A DNA stretch of 64,000 nucleotides. It comes from Prostheceraeus crozeri. Lineage: Eukaryota > Platyhelminthes > Polycladida > Euryleptidae. The position numbers and the translations under genes were made by a program. Shown here piece by piece: positions 11,086 to 22,214 of this stretch. Each line of letters starts with the position of its first letter. Within the stretch, counting starts at the first letter, position 1. The stretch spans positions 372,001 to 436,000 of the forward strand of contig CAJQUW010015622.1 of NCBI GenBank assembly GCA_907163375.1, given 5' to 3'. The notes under the pieces were generated by a model. That model was not told the origin of the DNA. It ran no database searches and worked only from the letters and a program-made list of their open reading frames with translations.

Positions 11086-11161
11086 CATAGAAGTAGTATG
11101 GTATTGTTACTATGTTAGTATTGTTAGTATGGTTATTTCTATGGTATTGTTAATTTCTATG
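11086..11161. mobile_element. 76-bp mini-element (CATAG family) with 8-bp target duplication
   Basis: Starts CATAGAAGTAGTATGG and ends TATTGTTAATTTCTATG. Perfect ATTCTAGT duplications flank it (11078-11085 and 11162-11169). Internal repeats of GTATTGTTA indicate a multiplied end motif. Confidence 0.8.
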
Positions 11162-11402
11162 ATTCTAGTGTACTATTGTCTACTTCTATGCAGACAACAA
11201 AGTATTGATATAGCAAGTAGGTAATATTCCATAATTTGATATCACTATCTGGATCAGTTAATATCAAGCATGGACTTTCTATGGTATAGTAGGACTTTCT
11301 ATTTTTTTCAAAACTATGAATCAGCGATATATTTGGCATTGAAATACAAATTGATGTAAAAAATGTCCTACGTACCTAAAAGTTCAAGTTATATGTGTCT
11401 CT

Positions 11403-12195
11403 AATGAAATGATCTCAAACGAAGAGGGGTAAACAAAATCACTGAGCGCTGGTCCGTGATGCTTGCACTAGAACTCGACCTCTTCAGGATCGACAAAGCG
11501 TTACTCCTTATCAAGGATAACAATATTCGTCCACATAGTGATGCTATAATGTTACTGTAGCCAGCACCGGTTCCGATCGACAGCCGCTGTGATATTGTGT
11601 GGATGAAACTGGCTGCTTCTTCTCCATAGCCACCATAAATGGTTAATGCGAATGGAAGGCAGGTCCACCCCAGCTCCCGACACTTCTCACCATTCTGAGC
11701 TCTTTTGCGGTCCTCTGCTGTAGCTGTTGCAGCCTGAACAGACGCACTCGCTCCGAGTATATTTTTGGAATTGAGCGGATGCACGACTGTTACATCAACG
11801 GTCGCTGACTGGCCTAGGATCAAAATGGTCTGGGATCAAAATGTCTGCTGGAGGAGAATCTGGGTTTGCACTGCCCAGCCCAGTGCCGCATTCATTGCGC
11901 GTGCGCAGCTGTGCTCGATTGCAGCTGTCAAAGATGATGTTGCGGATTTTGTTGCGCCGAGTCACGACATCACCATCCCTGTTGCAGGTGGTTGAATGAT
12001 GACCACACGTATCCAATGAAGTGAATGGATGGAAAGGGGAGGTTGAGCCAAGATAGTGGAGAGGCAACCCTAACCACCATTTCAGCGCTGTTCGCATCTC
12101 GTTTGGAGCTAAGCTGAGATTAAGTCCTGGAGATGGCACCACTCTGAGCCAGTCGGCTGCATGGGGGACAGATATGGCATTGCTAATTTCTATGA
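11403..12195 (-). pseudogene. Decayed retroelement C-terminus (zinc finger plus nuclease-like domain)
   Basis: Reverse-strand blocks in order: AADWLRVVPSPGLN, LKWWLGLPL, a His/Cys block CGHHSTTCNRDGD, VTRRNKIRNI, PPADILIP, VDVTVVHPLNSKNI, CRELGWTCLPFAL, then a C-terminal helix (LCGRILLSLIRSNALSIL). From memory this order occurs in a retroelement family common in fish and marine invertebrates, where the PADI...DVTV pair would be the nuclease core. It resembles in layout, but is not closely related to, the element at 2975-4520. Reverse-transcriptase domain missing; at least one break. It fills the gap between the two related units. Confidence 0.6.
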
Positions 12196-13353
12196 CTTCT
12201 ATAATATAGCATCTGGACAGAAATCTAAAATAGCACATATACGAGATGAGGCTGATATTGTATTTCATATTGATGCATTCAAGGATGTATCTGTTGATTA
12301 ATTTTCGTGATAATGTGCAATTACATCTGGAAAATCATGCCGATTTACATCAATTTTGAAGTATAATTCCTATAGTTTCTTTTTCAGTCCGACTTTGCCC
12401 ATTGGTGAGACTCTGATCAGAATACGGTAAGTTATCTGATGAAACTTATTCATGTATCAATCAATGTCATTCACATAGATCTGCTGGCTACTATCTTTTG
12501 AATTAAATAAAACATTGGAGTGCTATCAACAGAAATTATTTACGAACACGCAAGATTTTAAGAGAGAGTTAATCAATAATCAAAGTCAAATAATTAATCC
12601 TTTGGAAGCAAACTGGCATTTCAGGCTTACACTTTTTGCATATATCAGGTCATATATTCCCTTTTCCAAGTGAAGCAGCACATCAAATAACACAAAGTGC
12701 TACGTTGATTCGTGGATTGGTTATTGATTTTGGTTTTACAACCTGAGATGACTTTATTCATTCGGGAACTTTCGAAGAACCAACACCAAAGAAGAACACT
12801 ACATCTGTTTGTTGCTTTGCTTTTAATGCCATAGCGGTATATAGAAGCTCAGAATATTGATGCAACATGCACCAGGATAGAATCGAGCTCTTTATTTTAT
12901 AGATATCATTCAGAAATAGCCATATCCATACAGGATGCTCATTTCGATTGTGTGATAGAAGATAATGCAATAGCACTGCAAACTTGTATTATTTTTATTA
13001 ATTAATTAGTTAAACAATTAATGAAATTTCATAATCCTTCATGAGATATCCCTTTTCCATATAGGCTCTGAAATCATTGTGTAAAGCAAGATAAAAAAGT
13101 TCATGATCTTTATTGTGTTGAATTCTTCGATCGTTGCAAGGATAATTTCAAGAGAATATACTCGTCTGTTATCTTGCAACAGATTTCTGTTGCTCCGAAA
13201 TTCAAAAAGTACGAGTATAGTCTTACTCGTATTTACACATTTTTTGCTTTAATTTGAGGCGACGATCGAAGTCAGTTTTCATTACACATTTGAGGATTAT
13301 GCTTCCATATCGATTAAGACTTCTTCTTTCATTTGAGGAAGATCGATTGAGAC

Positions 13354-13691
13354 TCATTGAATAATTTCATTGTAGCCATCAAATTCAGCAATTGTGAGAA
13401 TGTATTGGCTGTGGCACAAAAGAAGAGAAATTTTGCTCTGGTCGTCGGCGTAAATCACATTGTTCTTTATCGATAGATTCTGTGGCTTATTTTTCAAAGG
13501 AAAGCAATGAAATGTAGCTGGAGAGTGTTTAAATTCTTATACCGGTACACAAACACAGAGCATATGTTCAGCAGTTTCCTTTCTTCACAAACATCGCTGA
13601 TGATTTGAAAAACACTCATTAACAGCGCTCGCAGAGTAAGAGTAACAAGAATACAATGCACATAACTTCTGTATGAATGACATCGATTCAT
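13354..13691 (-). pseudogene. Secreted/membrane protein-like frame in unit 2, disrupted by a 10-bp deletion
   Basis: Paralogue of the frame at 10462-10812. It keeps an ATG (13689-13691), the hydrophobic leader (CILVTLTLRALLMSVF) and the end AEFDGYNEIIQ before a stop at 13354-13356. Near 13530 it lacks 10 bp present in unit 1, which shifts the frame shortly after VFVYRYKN. The two copies are broken in different places, so both decayed independently from an intact ancestor of about 110 residues. Function unknown. Confidence 0.5.
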
Positions 13692-13768
13692 GTAAATCAG
13701 CCTCATTTCGTATAGAAGGGTCAAGGATATCTGTTCAGATTTCTGTCCAGATGCTACATTACAGAAGT

Positions 13769-13830
13769 CATAGAAATTAACAATACCATAGAAAGTCCTA
13801 TCATCTACTAAACTACTATCTACTTCTATG
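13769..13830. mobile_element. 62-bp mini-element (CATAG family) in the right end of unit 2
   Basis: Starts CATAGAAATTAACAATACC and ends ATCTACTTCTATG. Flanked by ACAGAAGT (13761-13768) and ATAGAAGT (13831-13838), an 8-bp duplication with one difference, created within the terminal repeat of unit 2. Confidence 0.75.
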
Positions 13831-13843
13831 ATAGAAGTCCATG

Positions 13844-15363
13844 TATCAAGCAACATCAACCGTTTGAGTTATTTCTTTTTTCATCTAGCCTAAAAATAAT
13901 CTGTATTTCAAGAAAAAAAGGTTTTACAAAAGGATGAACACTACAAGTAATAAAAAGTTCATAAAAAAGTCCTATTTCCCTGTTTGAGGTATTGATATTA
14001 ATTTTGATAATTGATAGAGAAAGTAGATAATACCATAGATAGAAGCACCATGTTAAAGTGAATGTCGTAGTATTAAAAGTTATCTATGGAATAAATCAAT
14101 GCTATTTGACCAATTTCCGTACTGATATTAACCAAATGCACCATAGCGATGAAGTGACATGACAAATGTCAGATGAGCCGCAGGCCTAGGCTGACATTTA
14201 TTAAGTCATAGACTTCTAAATTTCTCTGGACAGATAGGTTGAAATTGGCTTATACATGATCAGGCATGGACTCCTGAATATAGATTACCTTACAAATAGA
14301 CTGTCAATAGGCATAATCAGCATTTTGGAGAACAGGTTGCCCGCCAGCACAGTATGTATGTATATTTATGTACATTAGGAGTTAGGACGCATGAGCCTAT
14401 ACATGCTTATGCGCTAAACGCATGTGCTATACCTCCGCGTTATTTGCTAATTTTGCGATATTTCTTCTAACAACTTTCTCAGAACTGAGGCATTTGAGAT
14501 TTCATGAACAAATATCTTGAACATGCTGTTGAAAAATGTCATTGAAATTTCGGAAATCTGATTCATGTACGTGCGAACAGCGAGATTTTACGAAGAAGTA
14601 ATTGGAAAAGTGATGATGATATTCATCGATAGTCTGAGCATTGTCCTTTCATTTTTAAAGAAAGATGATATTTTCTTAGACAATTATTCAGTTATAACTT
14701 GCATAACCTGGAAAAATGGTTTTTCTTCGCTATTCTCACAAATAAAGTTTTTATATGAAAATTAAAAAACTATTCAGTTTGATCTCATACAATACCCTCT
14801 AGCAAGGAATGTATAGTTGAAGCACAGATACGTTTGGTGGAAAAGACTTCCCATGATCAATTTTGCTCAGAAACATTTTTTCTGAACGTTTTCAGAAACG
14901 TTTTTCCAATAATGAAAAGAGAGATGCACAAAACGAAATGTACAAAAAGTAATATCGCATAGCCTAAACAGACATATTTTTACAGATATACTCATGATAA
15001 CACACACATTTGTCTATCTTGAGGCAACAATATCATACCGACATCATAGATTTTCTTAGATCATGCATCGCAATGTCACTAATCGGAAATACATGAACAG
15101 CATAGACAAGTTATGAGACATTGATAATTGTCAGATTGGAGATTTACACAGAACACTTCCCCAGGAGGTTGATGACATCGTTCATTTTTGTCTTAATTGA
15201 CGAAGAATAAAATGAAGTGAAATGAAACAGTGCTATAGATTCCATTAAACAGCTCGTGACAAGGACTCCTAGATACATGCCCTCTGACGTACTCCTTACA
15301 TTTTTTTACATTTTGGCTGACAGTCCAGGTGTTATACAAACTTGTATATCTAGGTTATTGCTG
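13844..15363. other. Intergenic; end fragments of the CATAG family only
   Basis: No supported gene. CATAGACTTCTA plus TCTCTGGACAG near 14208-14232 matches the unit 1 left end without a partner, and CATGGACTCCTG lies near 14266. Otherwise AT-rich. Confidence 0.5.
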
Positions 15364-15370
15364 ACTCGTG

Positions 15371-15403
15371 CATAGACTTCTAAGAGAAATTTAGAAGTCT
15401 ATG
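15371..15403. mobile_element. 33-bp palindromic micro-element
   Basis: CATAGACTTCTA...TAGAAGTCTATG with only 9 bp between the arms. Flanks ACTCGTG and GCTTGTG agree at 5 of 7 positions, compatible with an aged 7-bp duplication. Confidence 0.55.
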
Positions 15404-15422
15404 GCTTGTGAATATGCTGAAT

Positions 15423-15458
15423 CATAGACTTCTTAATATTGACATGATGAAGTCTATG
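15423..15458. mobile_element. 36-bp palindromic micro-element
   Basis: CATAGACTTCTT...GAAGTCTATG. Left flank GCTGAAT; once the neighbouring element (15465-15502 plus one duplicate) is subtracted the right flank is ACTGAAT, a 6 of 7 match. Confidence 0.6.
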
Positions 15459-15464
15459 ACTGAA

Positions 15465-15502
15465 CATGGACTCCTAGATAATTAACTATCTAGGAGTCCA
15501 TG
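15465..15502. mobile_element. 38-bp palindromic micro-element with perfect 7-bp duplication
   Basis: CATGGACTCCTAGAT...ATCTAGGAGTCCATG, perfectly palindromic, flanked by GACTGAA at 15458-15464 and 15503-15509. It lies across the right edge of the 36-bp micro-element, so it came later. Confidence 0.7.
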
Positions 15503-15726
15503 GACTGAATATTCAATTCTGTGGACTATTTATTATCTACATTGGAAATTCTAAATATAGATAGCTATGGACGTGGACGCGTCTATGTTTATTAATAAAG
15601 CCAGATTCCGTGGCACGTAGAAATCAAATTATGCAAGACAGAAGGATGAAGCTTTGAAAATTTGATTTACTTTACCTCATCTCACGCAATGTTGACTATT
15701 CACTGAGATTTTTCCTCTATTTCAAA

Positions 15727-16212
15727 ATGACTTTGAGATATTTGCTTTTGCTAAATCTAATTTATCTGGCTCTACCTCTTCGATCTGGATATAAGACCTG
15801 CGGTCTTGAGAATAAACACTGTCTACTTTACTGCTGTCATGGTGTCTATAAAATGGTGGGAGGTGTTAATGTTACAACCACTGATTGCTGCGACGACTGC
15901 AATAAGAGCATTGACAAAGACGATCGGAAATGGTGTCTTTCAAAATTCTTGAGTCCCGGGACTCTAAAGCTGGTTGTCGCCGTTGTAGTGATTATATTTA
16001 TTCTTATCATTGCTGCTGTTGTCTTATGCTGCTGTTGCTGCACGGCGGCTGCTTCCAAGTTAGGAGGAGCTATTTTTACCAGAAAGAAAAAAGGAATTGT
16101 GCATTCTTTGGGAAATAATTATCAGGCAATGCCTCCCCAACAGCAGCAATATCAGTATGGTCAACCAGGACCGCCGATGCAATACCCACCTCAGCAAATG
16201 CCGAACCAGTAA
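15727..16212 (+). CDS. Small single-pass membrane protein, Shisa-like architecture
   Basis: 161 codons in one open frame; ATG in the context TCAAAATGA. Residues 1-20 (MTLRYLLLLNLIYLALPL then RS) form a signal peptide. The ectodomain (21-78) has eight Cys (25, 32, 36, 37, 54, 55, 58, 70) including two CC pairs, and one N-glycosylation site (N48-V-T). A transmembrane helix spans about 80-100, followed by a five-Cys patch (101-105) that could be palmitoylated. The cytoplasmic tail has basic TRKKK and a Pro/Gln/Tyr-rich end (PPQQQQYQYGQPGPPMQYPP). This layout (signal, paired-Cys domain, helix, Pro-rich tail) is that of Shisa/CYYR-type adaptors, which act on receptor traffic; assignment is by architecture only. 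The whole frame is one exon here; an upstream 5'UTR intron cannot be excluded. Confidence 0.72.
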   Translation: MTLRYLLLLNLIYLALPLRSGYKTCGLENKHCLLYCCHGVYKMVGGVNVTTTDCCDDCNKSIDKDDRKWCLSKFLSPGTLKLVVAVVVIIFILIIAAVVLCCCCCTAAASKLGGAIFTRKKKGIVHSLGNNYQAMPPQQQQYQYGQPGPPMQYPPQQMPNQ

Positions 16213-16728
16213 CAACTAAACTCCAAAACAATATCATCAAAACAAATCATACCACATGTGACTTTCTGCTTTAAAATGGCTATCACAAGAATTTGTTTTG
16301 AGATGAGAAATCTGAAATATATGCTTTTTTAACAGTCCGCCAATCTGGTCAACCTGCGAAGCAAAAGATACTTGATCCATTTCCCCCTTGGTGAATAACA
16401 AGTAGAAATGTGATACAATTAAATATCATCTCGCAAACAATAACCTATGCAACAAATAAGTCATCAACTTTCATTTCAGACAATTTTTCATTTGATAGTT
16501 TCCATTTTTAAGATTGTTCTCCGAAGAAAGTGCGTTTTGGTTGATAATTTTTTGTTTCATAATTCAGATCGTTAGAACTGAGTGACTGTACCATGACATA
16601 AAGCTCTGGAATCATATTATTTAGTTTCATTCAAGTTTCATTAGGAGTTACAAACCCTTTAAGTTTCACCTTGATTGAGAGATGACAATGTGAAAATTCA
16701 ATTAAATGTGTTCTTTCTTAATCATCAC

Positions 16729-16734
16729 AATAAA
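16729..16734 (+). terminator. Polyadenylation signal candidate for the 15727-16212 gene
   Basis: AATAAA about 515 bp past the stop codon. It is the first clear hexamer downstream and would give a 3'UTR of about 0.5 kb. Confidence 0.45.
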
Positions 16735-16749
16735 AATAGCTGGAGAAGT

Positions 16750-18700
16750 TTCATGGCCTTTTGAATTGCTATAGTATTATTATCACACACCTTATTCCTT
16801 TGGAATATGATAAGCTGCGCCCAATATCCACATTCTACACATGACGACGATTAAAACAATAAACACACCCTTTGTCTTTTTCGTCCTTGTCTTCTTTTGT
16901 TTTTCATCATTTTTGTCATTATTTTTATCATCTTTGCCCAACGTGTATTTAGACTCCGACGTGGCATTGATAACTTTATATCCTTTTTCTATTGCCATCG
17001 ACTTGCTTGCGGTGTTCACCAATTCTTGGTGAAGCAACAAAGTCGCTTTTTTATTAATTATTCACTTTGTCATTTTTTCATCATTGCCATTTTGTCGTCA
17101 CCATCATTTATTTATGCAAACTGGGACTCAATACCGCAGCCAATTATCGATCGAAATTGGTATCATTTACTTTTTAAGAAAAGAATCTTGTTGCTTTTAT
17201 TTTTTAAAATAATGTCACTAAAGATTTTGCAAACACTGAAGCTTTCGCCATAACTAGTAAATTTACTGTAATTACAGCAACAATAAAGGTTATTTCTTAA
17301 AAATCAATCAGACATGCTGCTTAGATCCAATGAACATTTGTTCACTCCGTGAAATTGATATTGTACCATTCTAAATAGTGATAGCTGGCCCTCTAAATAT
17401 TAGATTGGATCTGTTAATAATCGTTAGTGGACGCTAGCACTAAAAAAGGACTCCAGAACTGTTGGACATCAGCGTACGACTACTCTTCTTCCAGATCAAG
17501 AAGTCTCTGATTACAGAAATTCTAACATCGATTGACACAACATTTCGTATTATTATTAACACTGTCGAACAAAGATTTTGCTTTTCTGCATTTTTCTAAG
17601 CTTCTATTCAATTCGAATATCCTGATCACGAATATAATGTTCATTTTTTCATTCCACCGTTATTAACGCAATCACACTAGATTTGAAAATTTTTGCTTTT
17701 TTCAAAGAAACACGCATCTCACTACTCACTATGTAGCACATTCAAGTATTAATTGAAAGTTATTAATCTCTTGTGCTAAGATCTATGATAGATTACTTAA
17801 TTGTGCACTTTGATATCTGTAGCTTCCACACATTAAGCATAGGCCTACTCTGTCCACAGTGTTAGCAACTTAAAGAAATTAAATTCAGAACACGTTGGTT
17901 CTAACATGTAAGAAGGACCTTAGACCTTCATTAAAGAGGTTGAATTTAGCGCAACAGTTCGATATCAATGTCTTGCATTATCGTCTTGAATCCATGACGC
18001 ATATATCATGGTAAGATCAAAAGTTGAAGGAAGATAGGATGTCTTATTTCGAAGTGTTTCATCTCAGACAGACATCTACTAATTCACTGCTCAATGTCAT
18101 TAGCTGTGATCCTGAAAAAATGGAAATATGCCATTAGTACCAAGTTCATATCCAATAGATGTGAAAAAATACATGTATCGCAGTCAACACAATCTTAGAG
18201 CTACTTCACTGTAGTGAACATCAGAGGAATGCGTATATACAGACTTAAAAATCTTGATGACTATAATGGGTATAAATAATGGATTTACCAAACATAATTG
18301 CATGCTGTGCATATGTGAGACAGTCACAAGAGAGGCGATCACTAAAAGTGAACATGGCTTCAGTGACAATGGACACACTCTAGTAGTTGCTTTAGCTGTA
18401 ACTTTCTGCTCATAGTATAAATTAGCATGTTAACTATTTGAAGACAAGTTTGATAATTGTCGTCTCTTGTGATGCAAGGTAGGCATGATTTTGAAGGTTG
18501 CAAGGTGCATGCAAAAGCTATTTTCAATAATCTTTTTCTAATTCTGTATGAATACGCTTGGCTCCCTTTGAGAACAATGATGATACAGTAGTCTAGCTGA
18601 TTTGATGACGTGCGATTACTAACTCTAAAAAGGAATAAATTGCATGGGAGCATGGGAGCCAGACGTCAGAATCTGTCCTTGGTAATACGCAATGATAGTA
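16750..18700. other. Intergenic, nothing recognised
   Basis: Low-complexity T-rich stretch at 16870-16940 and otherwise AT-rich sequence. Frames on either strand near 16800-17250 are composed of the low-complexity tract and lack any domain. Confidence 0.5.
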
Positions 18701-18709
18701 GGTCTATAT

Positions 18710-20672
18710 CAGGGATTGGACCGGGTCAAGAGCCCGATCCGGCGGATCCTGTTGTAAATATCTGGATCCGGGATCCGGTATGAGATCCGCCCGGATCCCG
18801 GGTCCAGCGAATAGCGTTTATGATGAGATGTTGATGGTCATTAATGCTGTGGAAAATCCTATCTAACGAAGAAGTTATAAAAGTTACAGAACCTCAAACT
18901 TGTTTTTCTCGTTGCTGACTTAGAGTTGGGAGTGGCAGCCAAGAATGCGATTATATATCTTAATAAAAATATTTTATCCAGGAATGTCTGTAGCTCGGCA
19001 TTGAATGACCATCTATTAATGTGCAAAAAAGATGAAGTAACTTTTTTATGCTTTGTTCATTCTAATTGTCATGTTACCGTTGTAGACTTGTGACTACTGC
19101 ACCCGCTTTGCTAATCCACACCAAGAAATGAATTGACATCCATGACTTTCAAAGCTAATAACATAAAAAAGCTCCATTGTGCCTCTCCAAATTTATGATA
19201 TTGATCCGACTACCTTACACTTACAATGAACAATAGCTGTAATTATTAATATGTCTATAATAGTTGGGTACGCGCATATTAGTAAAATAAACAAGTAGAG
19301 AAGCAACCTGTCCTTCGTTTCTTTTAATTAAATATACTTGTTTATCGTTGTTGAAATTGCTTTTTGATTCACAATCATGGTAAATGTAGACTTAATTAAT
19401 TCAGAAATTCAGTTACAGTTATCAAGTCTTAAAAAAGAGTATACACATTTCTACATGCTCAGTCTCAGATTGTATTACCGATATTTTAGATACTTGCAAT
19501 CATAGAGTGAGTATATTAGGTAGACTGGTAACTCCGCATTTATTAAATCCCCAATGTGTATACACTTTCAATTTTATTGAATGAACTCGTGGGAGATACA
19601 GGTGGTACCAAATGTGAGATATGCAAATTTTTTTGCAGTTTTGCAGAAATTACAGCGGAATTGACTGATCATGCCAAAGTGTTTGGATCATGCAGTAATG
19701 CAGAATGAAATGATATTATTTTACAGATCGTCCATGCCATAACAGCCTTGGATAGTTAATGCTTGTTAAATTAGCAACTCGATGATCTACTATTGCTTTA
19801 TGCTGAACCTCAAGAGAATCTTCTTAAGCGAGATCACATCACAGACAACCTGCCACTTGCAGAGCAAAATTACATAATCAAAAATAATGATTTCAATTAA
19901 CTTTGACGGATGTAAATGGGTCCACATCACTATTCAGATTCAAGAAATGAAACATGAATTTAGTGAATCATAAAATCATGCCGGTGAAGACTATTGAAAA
20001 CTTGAAATTTCAGCAAAGAAAGCACGATAATATCGCGACTTTTTCATGAAGACTTTCATTATAATACAATTCATGAAATTCCCTTGATAATCAGCTTGAT
20101 TTCCGTTTTGTTGGGATGCTTATTGGCACATATTCATTTCTTTTGCTATCCAACAGGTCTCATACTACTTATATGGGAGAGTCATCTCGGTAGTATATAA
20201 ATTGGCAAATTTTGACTATTTTCAAAAGTGCTCAAATCATTTTTTGGACCATGGGAGCGTAATCTCCGCAAAAAACTGAATCTTTTCATATAAAAATTTT
20301 CACTGTATACAGATACTTTTTGAGTCGACGCAATACCCATATATCCCTTCTATGCTTGCAATCACCCATTGATATTTAGTAATGATATTCTGTAAAAAAA
20401 GGTAATAACAACTGAGAACCAGAGTGACAACTGCAATTGGCGATAGCAAAAGACTCGGATTTCAAAATCACTTCATCAGTATGTTTTTATGTATTATGAA
20501 ACGCATAACTTAAACTTAATCTCAGGAACCAGACTAATTAATGTTTCATGATAATGAAAACGAATTACTCGTACATGCAGTTTTATCACTTTTGATCATA
20601 GGATCGCCCGAGTATCCGGGTCTAGGATCTGGATCCGGGTGGTTGCAAAACCCCGGATATTTGATATTCCTG
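18710..20672. mobile_element. hAT-like non-autonomous element
   Basis: Starts CAGGGATTGGACCGGG and ends GATATTCCTG, flanked by perfect 8-bp GTCTATAT duplications (18702-18709 and 20673-20680). Both ends are rich in GGATCCGG-type blocks (about 18735-18805 and 20600-20660), against an AT-rich interior, consistent with clustered transposase sites. The terminal repeat proper is short and imperfect. No transposase frame inside. Confidence 0.75.
20041..20342 (+). repeat. Dispersed repeat, copy A (inside the hAT-like element)
   Basis: About 300 bp that reappears inverted at 53484-53775. Shared blocks include TTGATAATCAGCTTGATTTC, CATACTACTTATA and GCGTAATCTCCGCAAAAAAC, with scattered differences. 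The second copy lacks the surrounding hAT ends, so this is a separate repeat. Confidence 0.7.
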
Positions 20673-20680
20673 GTCTATAT

Positions 20681-22212
20681 GCCATTGGATCGTACCCATA
20701 GCTACGTATTGCTGATGCACCCTAGGTCAATGTCAAGGTCTTTCACGAAAGAAATGTTAGAAATGCAGTGTGGGATTGTGCGCCAAGTGCTTCAAAGCGC
20801 AACACATTTGGTGACTTATTTCGTGACGACATGAACCGCTATACATATACACAAAGACAAAAGAGTCGTTTTGCAGAGCAAAATAGGCCTACTAAAGAGA
20901 AAATCACTGATGGAAGTGCACGTGTACAATGCATGTGTATTTGTTTGAGCGTCATAGAAACTGTTATACACTGTCAGACCTGCTTTTTTGCCATCTGACA
21001 GTGCCACAAATAATATTTTAAAAATTATATTGTTCTTATGTGAATTTAATTTGCATGTAAACTACATGTAACTGAATAATCCATTAGAACAATTGATATG
21101 AATAATGGATGTGAAAAATCAGATTTGAAATGTACAAGTCAGATGCTCGTGCCAGACAAATTGTTCTTTTTGCAGTTTTATGAAGCTCACTACTTCAATT
21201 TCCCCTCTCATTATCACAATCTTGCCATCTTCGAATTCGTTCCGAAATAACTCGCATCCATTCTACATGTGAAAATATTCATGCTTCGTGATCTTTAAAG
21301 CCATCTTGTTGACATCATTAGAAATATGCAAAGAAATCACAGCCGCATTTAATTAATGGATTGAATTTCGCCCCTTTGGTATGGCCTGCGCAAATAAAAT
21401 TTTATCAAGCGCGTGAATTAAGTACTAAATTTAATATCCCAATAAATAGAATAATAATTTTCTTATTCTTATTCTCTAATTTCTCATAATAGGATAAATA
21501 ACAATTTTCTTTAGAATTTTTTCTGCGTTATTGTCAACAGCAAGTGCCCTCGTATTTTTTATCACCACTAAGGTGGGTGACGTGAATGGGACTCACCTAA
21601 CAGATTTAGAGCTCTACAGTCTTGAATTCTTAATTAAATATATGAATTTATATTCAAATTATCTATTTCTCGTGCAGTTGACATGTGTGAGAAGTTCATG
21701 TCGATTTATGCAAAACTTCTGGTGCACGAGCAAAAAGATGAAAAATCACCGAGTGGGTCTTATACCGACACGTGTAGGCCCTAGGTAATAAGGCCCATTT
21801 TTCTTTTTATTTAATGTCTTCAATTTACGTAGCTTATAAGTCATTTCTAGCATCTGGCTATATACAATGGACTATATTCGCCTTCTGGTACGCAAATAGG
21901 TGTAATGAGGTTAGATCTAGTATGTTCCTGTAATTCAGAGTTAGGACTTATTAAGTTATATGCCCCCATGTAAAAAAGAAAAACCAAATTGTTTATTGAA
22001 ATCCATCGACTTTTGTTGAAATTAAAGATATTTTTAACACCAAGAAAAAAATAATTACTGATGGTCCTTGTATTTGGTAGCCATATAGACATAACCCCTC
22101 TATTTATCAATCATAAACACAGACTTTATAGGCCTACACTGGAATAGTCAGAACAAACAAATGGAACCTCATCTTCGTCACTACCATGACTTAAACCAAC
22201 ACAATCTTTGTG
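20681..22212. other. Intergenic, nothing firmly recognised
   Basis: A weak Cys motif (VGLCAKCFKAQH, about 20770-20812) is reminiscent of a piggyBac C-terminal finger but is too short to call. No gene. Confidence 0.4.
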
Positions 22213-22214
22213 TA

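Larger units (their letters stand above)
12195..13843. mobile_element. Unit 2: second copy of the CATAGACTTCT-ended element
   Basis: Shares ACTTCTATAATATAGCATC plus CTGGACAGAAATCT at the left, the whole interior and the AGAAGTCCATG right end (13843) with unit 1, but lacks the pogo-like insertion. Its right end is interrupted by a mini-element (13769-13830). The left end abuts retroelement sequence and no flanking duplication is visible, so the exact left boundary is uncertain. Interior similarity to unit 1 is high over about 12480-12990. Confidence 0.75.

Noticed and set aside
11765-11995. Forward frame opposite the retroelement fragment
   Set aside because: A shadow of the better-supported reverse-strand sequence.
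16792-17040. Lys-rich reverse-strand frame with a hydrophobic end
   Set aside because: It is the complement of a T-rich low-complexity tract, and its start and domain content are not convincing.
20768-20830. VGLCAKCFKAQH resembling a piggyBac C-terminal finger
   Set aside because: Only two Cys pairs in a short stretch, with no transposase core or TTAA-flanked ends nearby.
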